Positions 12,600-62,008 of a DNA stretch of 64,000 nucleotides are shown one piece after another; the first letter of the stretch is position 1; each line of letters begins with the position of its first letter. Origin of the DNA: Aplectana chamaeleonis. Lineage: Eukaryota > Nematoda > Chromadorea > Rhabditida > Cosmocercidae. A program made the position numbers and the translations under genes. Below the pieces are notes generated by a model. It was not told the DNA's origin and made no database searches. It worked only from the letters and a program-made list of their open reading frames with translations. The stretch is from positions 178,333 through 242,332 of the forward strand of contig JAPDOI010000981.1 in NCBI GenBank assembly GCA_029168955.1, given 5' to 3'.

Positions 12600-14187
12600 C
12601 TCAAACTCACCTATTGCGTCATTTCTGAAGCATTCCTGACTTTTTGTTACCTTGCTGCACGATCGCGATTAGGACAACACTTTAACGCAGGCAAAGAACA
12701 AGTAATCATCGTTTTTTTTGATTGCTGGTTTAATTTGCCCACATCTTTCGTCATCGTTATGCCATAATGAGATTGTAAGGCGATCTGTGTCACAATTTTA
12801 AATACTCCTTTCACAATACAGATGTTGTTGCTCTATAGCGAAGGGCAAGTCACGCTTCCCGAGGCTAATCAGTCGGATAGGGAGTGCAGTAAATATTTTG
12901 AAAAATTTAGGTTGAAAAAACTTTTTTGAAACTGCGAACGTAAAACTGTTAAAATTTTTTCAGAACCAGGGATTTTAAACATATTTCAAAAATTTTGATC
13001 TCCCTAGAGGGAGGACGTAGCTCCTGGACAACGATCTGCCTGACCCTGCCAGTTTTCACCTCGAACGCTGACGTAAATCCGACAATAAACGAACTGCTCA
13101 AATAATGATTCCTCCATTTTCGAATCATATTCGAGACCAAATCGATGTTTAAAAACTTTATCTCAAGAGACAGCTACTGAAGCTTACGATAGAACTGTCA
13201 AAGAAACCTAGTGGGGAGTGCGTCTGAAAGAGAAACCTACTGACCTTCGGCCAGACCTACACACCACGAATTATTATTACGCACATAAGTCACGATATAT
13301 GATAGTGCAATGTTTGGTAAATGTGGAAATTCTTGCGAGGCTACCTCACAACAACAGGAAAGAAATACGAGGGCACGACAATTAGACCACGTCTTGATTA
13401 GGGAACGAAATATGAATCATCAAGGGGAAAACGAATTGATGAGGAGGACATGATGTACACGAGAAATCTCAACAGAGTATAGACCACAGATGTGGGCAAA
13501 AACGAATGTGGTCGCCAATGAGTAGTGGCGATATAACCCTGTATTTGGTGCAAGGTAATGAAGAAAAAACTAAATAAAACAATCTATCCCTTGAAAATCA
13601 AGAGGTAAAACGCAAAGCCCGAAAGGTTTAAGAATGACGTCGACATCGAATAAAACGTGAGACGAAGAACATTGAGTCGAATTGCACCACGTCTAAAAAG
13701 ATGAATCAATATGATATAGAAACAGAGCAGACTAGTTAACGACAGGCAAATCAGTTCAAGAACGATGAGAATTTTGTCAGAAAAAGAAGTGGCAGATCAA
13801 TTATTTCTTCTTTCGCTGCCGTACTGATGAATTCGAAGAAGACGCTGTTGAGTTCTGAAATGAATGAACGCACTGACAAGCTAAAGCTACTCCTTCCGAA
13901 GAAAGCATCATGAAGTTTAAAGGAGACAAGGGCTAACTAGGAGCCTCGCATGGCTATCGAAGACTTGAGAATTCCTGGTAAATTCTGGTGCGCTCTCTTC
14001 GAATAGGAAATAGGATTTCAAAAGGCTGGATCGAGCAAACAATGCTGTATGTTGAGTTTTCTAAACGCTTAACTCGTTAATTCGGAAAAATTTTAAAAAG
14101 CAGAAGAAAACAATGCAAGGGTTCTTTCCAACTGGTCACCACGACCTCGTTTCTGAGTTACAGAGAGGGGAAATCGGCTGGCTTGTA
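12600..14187. other. AT-rich sequence, no gene seen
   Basis: No conserved coding segment, TIR or tRNA could be supported; only short random ORFs. Confidence 0.5.
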
Positions 14188-14891
14188 TTAGGTTAAAGCA
14201 AACTTTCCAGATTTTCACGACTTTGAATAAAAATCATTTATTTCGAAAACATAAGGTCTCACCCAACAAACTCATTTCCATCACATTCAAGGATCCTTTC
14301 CACCGCTCTGGGCTGACCATGAAATACGATGCGTAGAACACTGGCTGCTTCTGGTCGAAGTATTATTCTAAGGCCACTTTAACTTCGTCATCGTTAATGA
14401 ACTGTTTTCCATTCAGGAAGTGCTGCTTCGAATGGTACAGATGGTAGTCGGAAGGGGCAAGATCTGGGCTATATGGAGGGTGAGGAAGAACTTCCCAGCC
14501 CAGGTCCACCAGTTTCTGTCGGGTTATCCGAGACACCTACGTGTGGCCGAGCATTGTCGTGAAGAAGATGAACAGAAACTGCTGGACCTGGGCTGGGAAG
14601 TTCTCCTCACCCTCCATAGATCCCAGATCTTGCCCCTTCCAACTACCATCTGTTCCGCTCGATGCAGCACTTCCTGGATGAAACACAGTTCACTAACGAT
14701 GACGAAGTCCAAATGGCCTTAGAAGAATACTTCGACTCGAAACAGCCAAAGTTCTATGCGTAAATTTTTGAATTCATGATCTGCCCAATCGGTGGCGAAG
14801 GATCCTTGAATGAGATGGAAAATATTTTGTTGAGTGAGCCTTGTTTTGAAATAAATGATTTATTCAAAGTCGTGGAAAGTCCGGAAGCTAA
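14188..14891. mobile_element. Fold-back mariner derivative made of two inverted 3' halves
   Basis: The minus-strand half (about 14580-14188) and plus-strand half (about 14520-14891) both encode the C-terminal part of a mariner transposase: DNARPH, then RQKLLDLGWEVL, HPP.SPDLAPS.YH, QHFL and FTNDDEVQ, with frameshifts and stops. Each half ends in a mariner-like terminus starting TTAG (TTAGGTTAAAGCAAACTTTC at 14188; complement TTAGCTTCCGGACTTTCC ending 14891). TA dinucleotides flank both ends (14186-14187 and 14892-14893), as expected for a mariner TSD. The 5' half of the transposase (first two catalytic Asp) is missing, so it is non-autonomous. Confidence 0.85.
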
Positions 14892-16390
14892 TAGATGGAC
14901 CTTGTGATCCTAAGAAGAACTACACTGAATTGATCTGGTGAAATGTTTTCTCAGGTTTTCTTCCACCATATACCATCACACCACTATGGCTTAAAAAACC
15001 CAATAAAAAAGGTCCACTCGATTTTATTCAAGTAAAGCAACTCTAATGGAGGGTCACCGTTTATACCACCCAGCCACTTTTGGCCTTTAAAACTAAAAAA
15101 GTAGACAGTGGTGGCCACTTCAGGAAAACCTGTGCATTAGATTCATTGTGCATTCTTTTTGATAAATTTATTTGATCTACCCAACGGTCCGACATGCGAA
15201 AACCCAGCATGAAATACTGTTACTCTGCACATCCTCCACTTGCCAGAGCGTCTCCGCCCATTGAGGACCCTTCCTAGTGAGTTCCATGAAAAAGTTATAG
15301 CCGGATAACTTTGTTTTCTCGGGATGAGCTAAACGTCACGTGTATGTATGTGTCTAAGAGATTTGGCTTAAATAACGCTCACAAGGGTTATTTGACATAC
15401 TGAAATTGAATTTCACGCTTTGTCGGTCCTTTATTAAACTCATTCAGTTTCTCCTCCATTTTCAATATTCCCATTGTGGTTTTTGTATTTTGCAGATCTA
15501 ACATCTGGAGGTTCTGAAATCAGTCTACCAGAGCCACCTTTATAAGTCAGTCAGAATCATAAGATCAAGATCATTCAAAATCTCTGAAGGTTGGCATTAG
15601 ACAACTATTGAGACTGGAAGCTCGAGGACTTATTATTTGTTCTTGGACAAGTATTCACATGTGAAATAGATAGGATAACAGGGAAAAGCTGGCTGATATA
15701 CTGCTATAGTGGCATAGTGTGCTAATCAACAGAAGTTTTTTATACTACGTCTGAGAGTACTGTACTTGGCCGTAAAAGCTTGACTTCGCAGTACATTATT
15801 GAAACTAGAGCAAACTCTGCTGCAGAAAAACTTGGATCTTATCTGAGTTTTTGCAGTAGTGGTTGATATTCTGAACGCAGAAGCGAGAAGAAAATCGGAT
15901 GGCTTCAATTTTGCCAGTCCTCTGAGAATTTTGGAAGTCATCAAGAGATCGAATCTTTTCTTCTCCATAATAAAGATTTAAGACCAAACAGATTGTATCT
16001 CTATCCGATTCAGGCAATGCGACGCTATGGTCGTCGCGCGAAGGAAAGCTCGTTGCTGGTTTTCCTGGAGGGTTTTTTTCATTAGAAAAACAGATCTCAC
16101 AATGAAAACAATAGAATGTGCATATTTAGGACCACTTGTACTCAAACAAATGCGAAAAAACTGTTGCTCATTTACTAAATGATGTTGCTTGTTTACGCTG
16201 AAATTACGCACGTACGCAATTGTGCGTACTGCCCAGCGTTCACACCAGAATTCCTACGCAACGCGGTGTTCGAGTCGCACTGACATGTGCCATCGCGTCG
16301 CCCCGCGAAAACTCTGAACGCCGCCTAAGCACATGACTTGTGTTTTCTCTTCAGAAAGAGGAAGCCCATTCTCCACAGACCGTTTCGATG
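14892..16390. other. AT-rich sequence, no gene I can name
   Basis: Two minus-strand open stretches (16211-15978 and 16017-15726) contain peptide such as PESDRDTICLVLNLYYGEEK and RTGKIEAIRFSSRFCVQNIN, which look more protein-like than chance but match nothing I recognise. A palindrome ACGCACGTACGCAATTGTGCGT lies near 16207-16229. Confidence 0.35.
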
Positions 16391-16394
16391 CTCT

Positions 16395-17990
16395 TATCAA
16401 GTGCTAATTGAAGTTCTTCATTAGCATTATTTCCTTAATTCACCCTGTATCTCTATGTCGCCGGCATACATAACACAAGAGACATGATATTCTTCTAGAT
16501 GTTTTGACAAGTCTGCGGTATAGATGTTGAAAAGGACTGGAGAGAGCACTCATCCCTGTGGCACACCGCTTATAGTTTCGAGCAGAAGAAAGAGCATTGC
16601 CTGAAAAGTTCGATTGGTAATGAAATCATTTATCCACTTAGTAACCGACGGATGAAATCCCAGATATTCTAACTTGAAGATTAGTGCATTATGTGGAGCT
16701 TTGTCAAAAGCCTTACTGAAATCGAAAAATATGACGTCAACATTTAGGCTTGACTCGAATGCTTTAGACCAATCATTTAAGCTTGTCAAAAGACATGTTT
16801 CAGTAGATTTACCACTACGAAAACCCTGTTGCGCCTCGGGAATGATTTTCAACTCATCTAGGAAGCAATCATGTGCTTTTTGGGAAGCTTCTCGAACACT
16901 CTTGCAAAAATCGAGTTTAGACTCACTGGTCTGTAGTTTTGAGAGTTTAAAGAGGTTGCTTTTTGGGTAATGGGGTCACTATGGAGTGCTTCCATTTCAT
17001 TGGAACCTCACCACGCATCATGCTCAGATTAAAAAGGAACTCGAGAGAACTTGCTATTTCAAGTATAGAGTTCTTTATCACGTTGAAAGGAATGCCTTCT
17101 GGATTATTCAAGGCTGGAGATGACCATTTAGTAAGAATCTCAATAATCTCCTGGGGTGCGTTCCAAGAACAGTCCCATGGCAAAACGCGTCCATGGAAAC
17201 GTAGCCACGGCCACGTGGGAGCAATTTTCAGTTATAATTCGCATATATGGAAAGCAAATTTGTTCATGGTGAGGTTGCTTTTCCTCCCACAACGCCGTGG
17301 AAACGTTCTTGGAACGCACCCCTGTTTGTAAAACCAAGGGGCTGTGCTTTTCGACTCAATTCTAGGGACAACAAATGGAGGGCACGTAATAGCTTCGTTC
17401 TTCACATAGACTTTCTAGAAAGGTTTTGCTAGCATGTCTACTTTGTCTTCATCAATAACTGCTCTGTAACAGGAGTCATCGATTAGAGTGCTAATCTTTG
17501 ACTTGCCAAACAATTTAATTCTAAGAATTTAGTTCAGAGCTTTCGCACCATCTATATCTATTAATTGCTTCTCAACATATGCATTGTATTTATTAAGTTT
17601 TGAGGCAAACTTCTTACTAAATTCGTGATATTTTTTCCAATCAGTAATCGATTGTGTGTTTACAGCAAAGTTCCACAGAGTTTCCTTTCTGATCATCATT
17701 GAACGAAGGTAGGTCGGTAACTTATGACGCGTCATGGATCTACATAGTTTTGTAAGGAATGAAAAGACCCATCACATGATGTAGGGTTCCCCAGAACAAT
17801 TCATACTTTTCATTCAAAAGTTCTACTGTGTTAAAAGTTCCCATCCAATATATGTTGGCTAAGTAGTCACGCATACCTGAAAAATTAGCATTTTTAAAAT
17901 CTCTACACCGAATGGTCGTTCTGTGGGGGATAGCATCAACCAAAAGGAGTTTAACCGTAGATTGTATATGTTTATAGCAAGGTTCCACAG
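16395..17990 (-). mobile_element. CR1/jockey-like non-LTR retrotransposon remnant (element C)
   Basis: Read on the minus strand it gives, in order, the EN-RT linker (CRDFKNANFSGMRDYLANIY, WNFAVNTQSITDWKKYHEFS), then RT motifs (MKWKHSIVTPLPKKQ, AQQGFRSGKSTETCLL, VDVIFFDFSKAFDKAPHNAL, SGVPQG, VLFNIYTADLSK and a degenerate YAGD in place of YADD). There are in-frame stops, including a TGA directly after VPQG. The sequence is unlike families A and B. A 174-bp TIR element is inserted between the linker and the RT. Endonuclease not found. Confidence 0.8.
17151..17324. mobile_element. 174-bp TIR element, hAT-like ends, inside element C
   Basis: Left CTGGGGTGCGTTCCAAGAAC and right complement CAGGGGTGCGTTCCAAGAAC; the TIR is near-perfect over 20 bp and continues with CCATGG-like words. 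CAGGGGTG ends are usual for hAT MITEs. I could not find an 8-bp TSD. Confidence 0.7.
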
Positions 17991-18130
17991 AGTTTCCTTT
18001 CTATTCATCATTGAAAGAAGTTAGGTCGGCACGAATTTAGTAAGAAGTCTGCCTTGAAACTTAATAAATACAATGCATATGCTGAGAAGCGTATCAACAA
18101 CTGCTCTGTTACAGGAGTCAAGGATTAGGG
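17978..18130. repeat. Rearranged duplicate pieces of element C
   Basis: 17978-18030 repeats 17665-17720 directly (GTTCCACAGAGTTTCCTTTC). Then 18035-18085 is an inverted copy of 17570-17610 (TTAATAAATACAATGCATAT), followed by a direct copy of 17450-17490 (CAACTGCTCTGT.ACAGGAGTC). Confidence 0.7.
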
Positions 18131-18639
18131 TGACTTCGTGAGATAAAAACAATGCCGGATGGTAACACAACATGCGCCCTACGCCAGATTCCGAAGCTCA
18201 ATATACAGGATATCAGAGTAAATCTTGAGGAATTCCATGAACCATAGATGATTTTTGATCTTTATGTTCAAGGAGAATTCATATGGAGGTTTCTCAGATA
18301 TGGGTCAAAACTGTGAAGCGTCGGCTTCGAGCTCTGCACCCTCAGACGTCAAAAGCCCACTGATGAGCGCAAAGCATCCCCAGACAAGACTACCGCGGTC
18401 GACAGACAGAGCATATTTACTAGACCCCACAGCAGTGAACAAACATTGCTTTCTGAATGGAATTCATGTCTCTTTTCTGTTTGGAGCACCATAAGTCCCC
18501 TCAGAGAAGTAATCAGCAAAATCTGATTTCAGATTTGAAAAGAGGGTACAAGATTTAAGCAGAAAACAACAATCATCTAATAATGGGGATAGCCATACGA
18601 TGCTCCCTAGAAAGCACAACAAATAACAGTGCAACTTAC

Positions 18640-55574
<36,935 letters not shown>

Positions 55575-56794
55575 CTGCAATATGTTAGAGAATCAACTTG
55601 AAATCCAGTTGTAATAAATGAGCTCTCATCTAGACGCCATTTACTTATTGATTAAATAATACGATGCATAAGGGCTTACACGTGAGAAACACAAAAACAC
55701 AGCAAGTTAGTAATGTTACCAGATTAGAGCGCAGATGTGAATCTGCTGATACTATATCTCCCATCCCATCACCGGACTTCCCGGTAAAAAAACCCAGTGG
55801 AACTTCTTTCGCGCAATTACGTTTGAATGATCTTCACTCCGGATCGAACGGCAGGCGTATCCCTTCTCTAAATGAAACAAAGAGCGACCCAAAGCCCTCC
55901 ACGTAAAACAGAGCAGGACCTTAGTGGGGTATCGCTTCATTTCCCTGCTACTCGCAGGGTTGGAGCATCACTATCATAGAATTGGTGCGGTTTGAGAATG
56001 ATTTCTTCATTTTCCTTGGCACAACTCCATCGAAAAACAATCCGCTTCGCACATTCTTATGATACCGATGTTACTGACACTGCGAGCGCGCGGAAATGAA
56101 GGATACTTTTTTTGGGATTACATATGAAATTTTCTTTTGTACCACCTCTGGTCTCTAGAATGAATTATACGGCAAAATTTAGAAACTTCTACTCTCATAG
56201 CATACCTGTTAACATTTTAGCGACAGTGACAAAATCACAAACCTTCCGCCGAGATTCTAATGCAGTGGTTCAGCGCGGGTGTGGAACACCCACAGGGTGA
56301 GGCCTGAGCTCCGGAGGGGTGGAAGCGGGAGGTTTTGATCTTTGGACGAATGCCAAATTGAGCCAACGTGTTTCGTGAGTTTTCAAAAACCGTCAGGAGC
56401 AAGAAGCTTTCCACGTAGATTTAAAATATAGATTGCGATTTTAACTAAAAGGCTGATTGAAACTGATTTACGAGTCGCGGAGTTCCAATTAGGAAGTTTA
56501 GGGAGTGAAGTAAAGGTCTTCTAAGAATAAAATTCAATACATATGGAATCCTCCTTGTAATAAGTCCAAAGCAGGTTGACGACTAAAATTTTGAATAATT
56601 GCCTGCAAATGAATTCTATGAGTCACGATGAGTTGATATTCGAGTTGAGTGGGTCGATTCAATTCTATATAATCACTTTCACTATCTCCCAGATGAACGC
56701 GCTGAAGACTGGGCTACAGTATAAGGGTTCACACCTTTCTCAGGTGTTCTCCCGCCGAAAGTCGTCAATTTTGAGAACTAGGAGTCATGAGAGT
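55575..56794. other. No gene recognised
   Basis: Upstream of the P-loop exon, where N-terminal atlastin exons would be expected; none recognised. A relative of the 38.7-kb hairpin lies at 55988-56065. Confidence 0.4.
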
Positions 56795-56805
56795 AGGATA
56801 TCTGA

Positions 56806-59800
56806 GCTGCCGAGATGTCGTACGTTCGTGCCGTGGCCGTGTGGAGGAAGCAACATCAACTCCGTGCAAACCGACATCAACCCCTCCACGAAGAGGGTTT
56901 TTGCTATGGGAGAGATGCATTGGCTGGCCTCAGCTCTCCTAAGGATTCTCCTACAAAGGGCCGGGCGTGGGCGAGAGGAATCCTGGACCCTCTCAAGAAG
57001 TACCCCATGCGTCCACGTGCGGCAAGGATGTCACATGGAGTAAAACAAGTGTCCAATGCTTCCGGATGCCAAAGGTGTGGGTGCATCTCTTCTGTTCAGT
57101 CTCAGTTACTGGTGAGGCATTATAACCCTCTGCTTTTCGCTGTGTCCCCTATGCTCCTCACCTTCCAACCTCTGATTCCTCTACCTATAATCGCCCCACT
57201 TTCTATTGAAAACATATAAATCTCAATGACCTTCGTGCCAAACTATCTACGGAGCTCTCTCTCTCTCTCTTTGCTCGTACTCACCATCCAGATGTTATAA
57301 TGGTTCAGGAAACCCAAACTTTCCACCTCCTGCTACCTCTTTTTTTCCCTCACCCCTAAAATATCCCTGGCTATACTTCCAGTACCATGCTCCAAGATCG
57401 TCTCTTCGGTGGAGTGGAGCTTACCACTTTTGTAATTCATCTCACTCTTTCCTTCTCACCTAATTCCCACATGTTCCTAGCGTGACGGTACTTCGAGTAC
57501 GTCCCCATCCATCTCCCCACTCAAAACTCCCCTTATCTCTCTTCAACATCTTACATTCCCCCCAACTACATCCCCGTCCCCCAACCTATAATCCTGTCCC
57601 TCTTCTAAAAACAACTCAACGACTGCGCCCTCTCACCTCAGTCGTCTTCGCCTTTGGGCGACTTCAATGCTCATACCTTTTGCTCTTCACTTGACTCTGA
57701 TGTTACAGGAGAAGACGCGTTCGAAGAATGGGGCGTGGAGGAGTGCGACCTGGTTATCCTAAACGATGATTCAAGCTCCACTCGCCTCCCTTCCATCGGC
57801 CAAAATCTTTCTAGCCCAGACATTTCCGCTCAGGTTTCCTCCAATTCCTTTCTTTAGTAGCTTGCTCGTGGTCCACTTCTACAAATCTCCTGTCTAGTCA
57901 TCACATTCCTTTATTTTTTCGTCCATATCGATCTACTCAAATTCTCTAGCCCCTTATTCTGGTATTCTGGCTCACCGTTCATATCTCAATTTAGGGCCTT
58001 GCAGACTTGGAGCCTGATTCCGCAGGAGAGGTTGCAACTTCCTCACCGGAAAGCGGTTTTGAATATCCATGCGAATGGCGACGTGCACCAAGAAAGAAGC
58101 GTCACATATCTGACGCATATCCGGAAGGCTATGAAAGTAATATACGGCCATACCAGAAGGACGTGGTGAAGAACTTTTTACCCTAATGTCACCAGGGAAA
58201 TACTTCAGAAAAATCAGGACAAGAGATGAAAAAGAGATCTGCCAATCCATCTGAGACCCGGAGGTCACTGGAACTTGACGACGGAGATTAGGAAAAAGAC
58301 TTGAGCGAGGCACAAGAAAGACGAGTGGCAGGAGTTCACTGAAAAATTGAACTTCGTGCTGCTACATGGAAAATCCCTGAGAAAACTCTCCGGAAAAACC
58401 ACACCCGCCACCGTGTATCTTACTGATCGAGGCTTCGAGAATCAATGTATTCAAGTCAGGATGCGAGATGCCGCTTACGCTCTGGGCAAAGAGCTTCGTT
58501 CATAACATAAAGTGCGAAGCGTGGCCCGCAAAACTCGGAGTGACAAGTAAGGGAGCTGTGCCGCCTTCCGCTTATGGAGCAACGGCTGATGCCGCTTCAT
58601 CCTGCCGAGGTGGAGAAGATTTATAAAGAAATTGCGTAATTCCAAAGCCATTGGACCTGACGGAATCTGTCCAAAGCAGTCCTGAAGAAGCTCCCGCTGA
58701 ATTTCTCTCTCGCTGCTCACTGATTTAATGAACACATCATTCCTGAACCTGCACACTGCCACAAAACTGGAAAACAGCAAATGTCATCCCTTCTGCCTAA
58801 GCCCGATTATAAATCGCTGTCATGAGCTGAAAGGATACAGCGCCAATAAGCCTTTTGGTCACCTCTAGCTGCAAAGGTTGCCACTGAAAAACTTGTCGTC
58901 AATGATTTGGCTCAGCAATAATGAGAAACAACGTCACCAGCACGGCTTTAGGAAGCTACATTCCACCACGACGGCGCTTTTTGGAAATCGTTGGCTATGC
59001 CATCGACGGCTTCAACATGAGAAAAGCCCCTTAGACTGCTACCGTTGCAGTAGCCCTGACCCCGACAAAGGCATTCGACAGTGTTAACCTGGGTATTCCT
59101 ATCGGATAACCTACTTAAGTCCTCTATTCCCACCGTGTTGAAGCGTTGGATAAACAGCATTCGTCATAGGGCCGTCAGAGCAAAAGCTTACATGTTTCTT
59201 CTTCTTCTGCAAAGAGAACAAAATCAATGAAATGTCTAAAAAGAGGTATCCCCATAGCGTTGCCAGGTGTTCCGCAAGGCGGAGTCTTTATCGCCCGCTC
59301 TGTTTAATCTGTACTTAGAAGGTACATTCCGGCACCTCCCAGAACATTAAAGTTGTCGCCTACGCTTTGATGATATGACTATCATGTGCCCAAAAACCGC
59401 GATATTACTGCCAAGTGGCCGCGAGCAAGATCAACGAGTACCTGATTTGAGTTTGAAAGCTATTGCCTCGATAAATCTAGATGCTCATTGTCTCAGCTGC
59501 CAAGTCTTCAGTATCCCAGTTTTCACAACGGACCCCAAAGAAGCACAGCGTGCCTCCATCCCGATGTCAGCTGGGGTGGAGATCGCCTTCGCCTGCTGCT
59601 CCAACTTCGTCAAACTACTCGGCCTTATACTGATCCGTCGCTGAAGTTTCACAAATAAACACCGAGGCAAAAAGCAAGCAATTGTAAGAGTGCTAAACTC
59701 TGCTGTGCTAAGGGCACCTGGGAGGTACATCATCTGGGGCAGCATGTAAGCAGAAAACTATTCTAACCATTTGCTATGGAGCTATAATGCAGCTTCCGCT

Positions 59801-60598
59801 CGCCCTAGGTATGCGGCAATCCGGTTAGGGCAGCACTTCAGTGTCGAACTCATCCTGACTCAAGGTGCAGCGTGTACAAAACACTGCTTCGGATCGCCAC
59901 CGGATGTGCTAGGAGTTCGCACAATCGAGCATTCGCACACGCCGGAGACACGGGGTGCTTTGCGGTAAAGGAGCACTGTCAGCTCCAGGCCCAGCAGCTG
60001 TACATTAACATCGTCAAAGCAGCCCAACCACCCATCTCAGAGAGTACTTGAGCCTGTAAGAGAGGTAGAGGCATCAGAAAACCTTTGCCGATGCTCCAGA
60101 TAAAGTCGATCTGCAAAGATGGCACGATTCGCATATCAAGAACGCGCCACTCGATCTGCAATTTGCGCGAGGAGCACATCACATTTCTTCCAGAGTGGTA
60201 TCTGGAAAGAGCGGCTGTTAATCCTATTCTGGGTACTATTACTTGCCTCGAATTTCTGAGTCTTGGGTACTGTGCCGCCTTCGAATTTCTGAGTGCCGTC
60301 CCAGCTTAGTGCAGGCCCGTGCCAGATGCACTCTGGCCTCGTTGCGCTATGGTAGACTCAACGTTCCTGTGAAGTCCTACGTGAACAGGATCGGACAATA
60401 GCACTCCTGACGCGTTTGCCCGGACTGTGGTGGTCACTAAGCCACAATACTCCTACACTTATTCAACCGTCCAAAGAACCCTACAATGACATTGACTTGG
60501 CAATAGGACCTTTGTGGACCCGAATCCAACGCTGGTCATGCCCAGTTTCTGAACCTATATAGGCAGTACTCTCTTCGCGGCTGCAAAGAAGAAAAAGA
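56806..60598 (+). mobile_element. Family A non-LTR copy A7, full length but indel-riddled, 11-bp TSD
   Basis: Flanked by AGGATATCTGA (56795-56805 and 60599-60609); starts GCTGCCGAGATGTCG and ends GCGGCTGCAAAGAAG. At 3793 bp it is about 10% longer than A5, through many single- and few-base insertions spread over its length. Recognisable segments: Leu-rich pre-2A tract near 56930, VIMVQET (57300), [20 protein letters not shown] (57655), NSKAIGPDGI (58640), QHQHGFRKLHSTTTAL (58930), GVPQGGV (59265), LGLIL (59620). No ORF exceeds about 150 codons. Confidence 0.88.
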
Positions 60599-60609
60599 AG
60601 GATATCTGA

Positions 60610-61044
60610 GTCCAATGTGGTCGATTTACCCTGGTTACAAACTTTCATCATCTCAGAGTAACGCCGAAGACCGCTACATAACGTCGGCATGGATCCTGAA
60701 GAGACTTCGCGTTCAGACTTCAGCGTTCACTGCTGAAGGTTGGCGCAAACTCAGCGCCATGTGCCGCTATAGGTTATAGGTGCATTGGAGTTCCTTCCGC
60801 TAAGCCACCTACCGAGGAAACGCAAAAGTCTCCTCCCTGGTGGATTCCCGCCGATGTTATATAAAGCGGGAGACGATGAAAAAAAGGAAATCGGCCACGA
60901 ACATAAATTTGGGTTTTAAAACTTTGCAGTAACTCAAGTTCTAAATAAGGTACCCGGAAAGATCCTAGCTTTAAGAAACTACGCTCTGAACCCTACCGTT
61001 TAAGACCACCCGCATCCCCGTAGAAGGCCTTTGAAGAAAATGTT
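60610..61044. other. No gene seen
   Basis: Between copies A7 and A9. No coding or structured sequence supported. Confidence 0.5.
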
Positions 61045-61251
61045 GCTGCCGAGATGTCGTACGTTCGTGTCGTGGCAGTGTGGAGGAAACAAGTCCAATG
61101 CTTTGGATGCCAAAGGTGGGTGCACTTCTCCTGTTCAGGTCTTAGTTCTGTGAGGCATCACAACTCCTCCTTCCGTTGTGTTCTGTGCTCCGCCCCCAGC
61201 AACTCTGATTCCTCCTTTACCAACCGCCCCCTCTCTATTGTACATATAAAT
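61045..61251 (+). mobile_element. Family A non-LTR copy A9, 5' fragment with internal deletion
   Basis: Starts GCTGCCGAGATGTCGTACG. After GTGGAGGAAACAA it jumps straight to GTCCAATGCTTTGGATGCC, losing about 200 bp including the whole 2A-like segment. The PHD second half ([27 protein letters not shown]) and SIVHIN are then in one clean frame from the 61054 ATG. It is cut at 61251 by the gypsy LTR. Confidence 0.88.
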
Positions 61252-61409
61252 TGTTGTAGTGTCTGTGGCGTGTAGAGAAGTGAAGACGATAGCTTTATTA
61301 GCAACCAAGAGAATGCAGAACATCACTGTAAAATCACTTGACCACTTTTATATGCGCCATGGCTGATGCATCATCAGGGAGAGTAAGAGATGATATTATC
61401 TCCTTAACA
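61252..61409 (-). repeat. Gypsy 3' LTR, 158 bp
   Basis: On the minus strand starts TGTTAAGG and ends CTACAACA (TG..CA). A TATA-like CATATAAAAG at 61354-61345 and a poly(A) signal AATAAAG at 61299-61293 lie in the expected order. The polypurine tract AAAAGTGGAGG (61420-61410) abuts its start. Confidence 0.82.
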
Positions 61410-62008
61410 CCTCCACTTTTATTCAGGAGGTTAGATAGGGACTTCCTCCCTTGGTTCAAAAGTGGAGGTCGTGTCGGTGAGCGGCGGATCCGTGATGATC
61501 GTCGAAGCAGCTCACGATCGGCTGACGCGGCGAAGAGTGTGTCCCTCGGTGTTCCATAATTCGTTGTGTCGTTGACATGGCAACATCGGTGTTCAAACAG
61601 CGGCAAGCTTCCAGAATACGTCCAGCAAGGTGGTTTACTGTCAAATTTCCATTCCGAGGTTTGAGCTGATTAATGCTGGCGCTCCTAGGAGGTTTCCACA
61701 GCGCACGGAAACAGTGAGCCCATTTCCCAGGCGTCGTACTACGGTAGAAGCTGGTGCCTGCAGGAACTCTTCTGGTTGCGGTAATCCTTTCGTGCATAGA
61801 CGAGATCGTTAGCCTCGAAATGTCGATGCTCGTGAGCCGTGATGTCTGTTGAACCGTCTTTCCATTTCGAGTGTCACGTTGTCCAACGCCATCCTTTGGT
61901 TGTGGCATAATCAAGTCGATCTCTGTTCGGCCAAGCGTGGCGACCAAGCGAAGTTCTCAGCTGGAGATAGGTGTCCTGGTCCTGATGGACATGGAGTCGA
62001 GCGGTAGG
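61252..62008 (-). mobile_element. Gypsy-type LTR retrotransposon 3' end
   Basis: Minus-strand sequence reads integrase C-terminal peptide (EIDLIMPQPKD, NVTLEMERRFNRHH, NDLVYARKDYRNQKSS, RSSRIRRSPTRPPLL) in shifting frames, then a purine tract and an LTR. The insertion cuts copy A9; the left part of the element is separated by copy A8, which starts at about 62009 and runs out of the window. Gypsy assignment rests on the LVYAR..YR..S integrase tail pattern. Confidence 0.72.

Noticed and set aside
61456..61947. 163-codon minus-strand ORF as a novel gene
   Set aside because: Adjacent frames read a gypsy integrase C-terminus followed by polypurine tract and LTR; this ORF is an out-of-frame mix.
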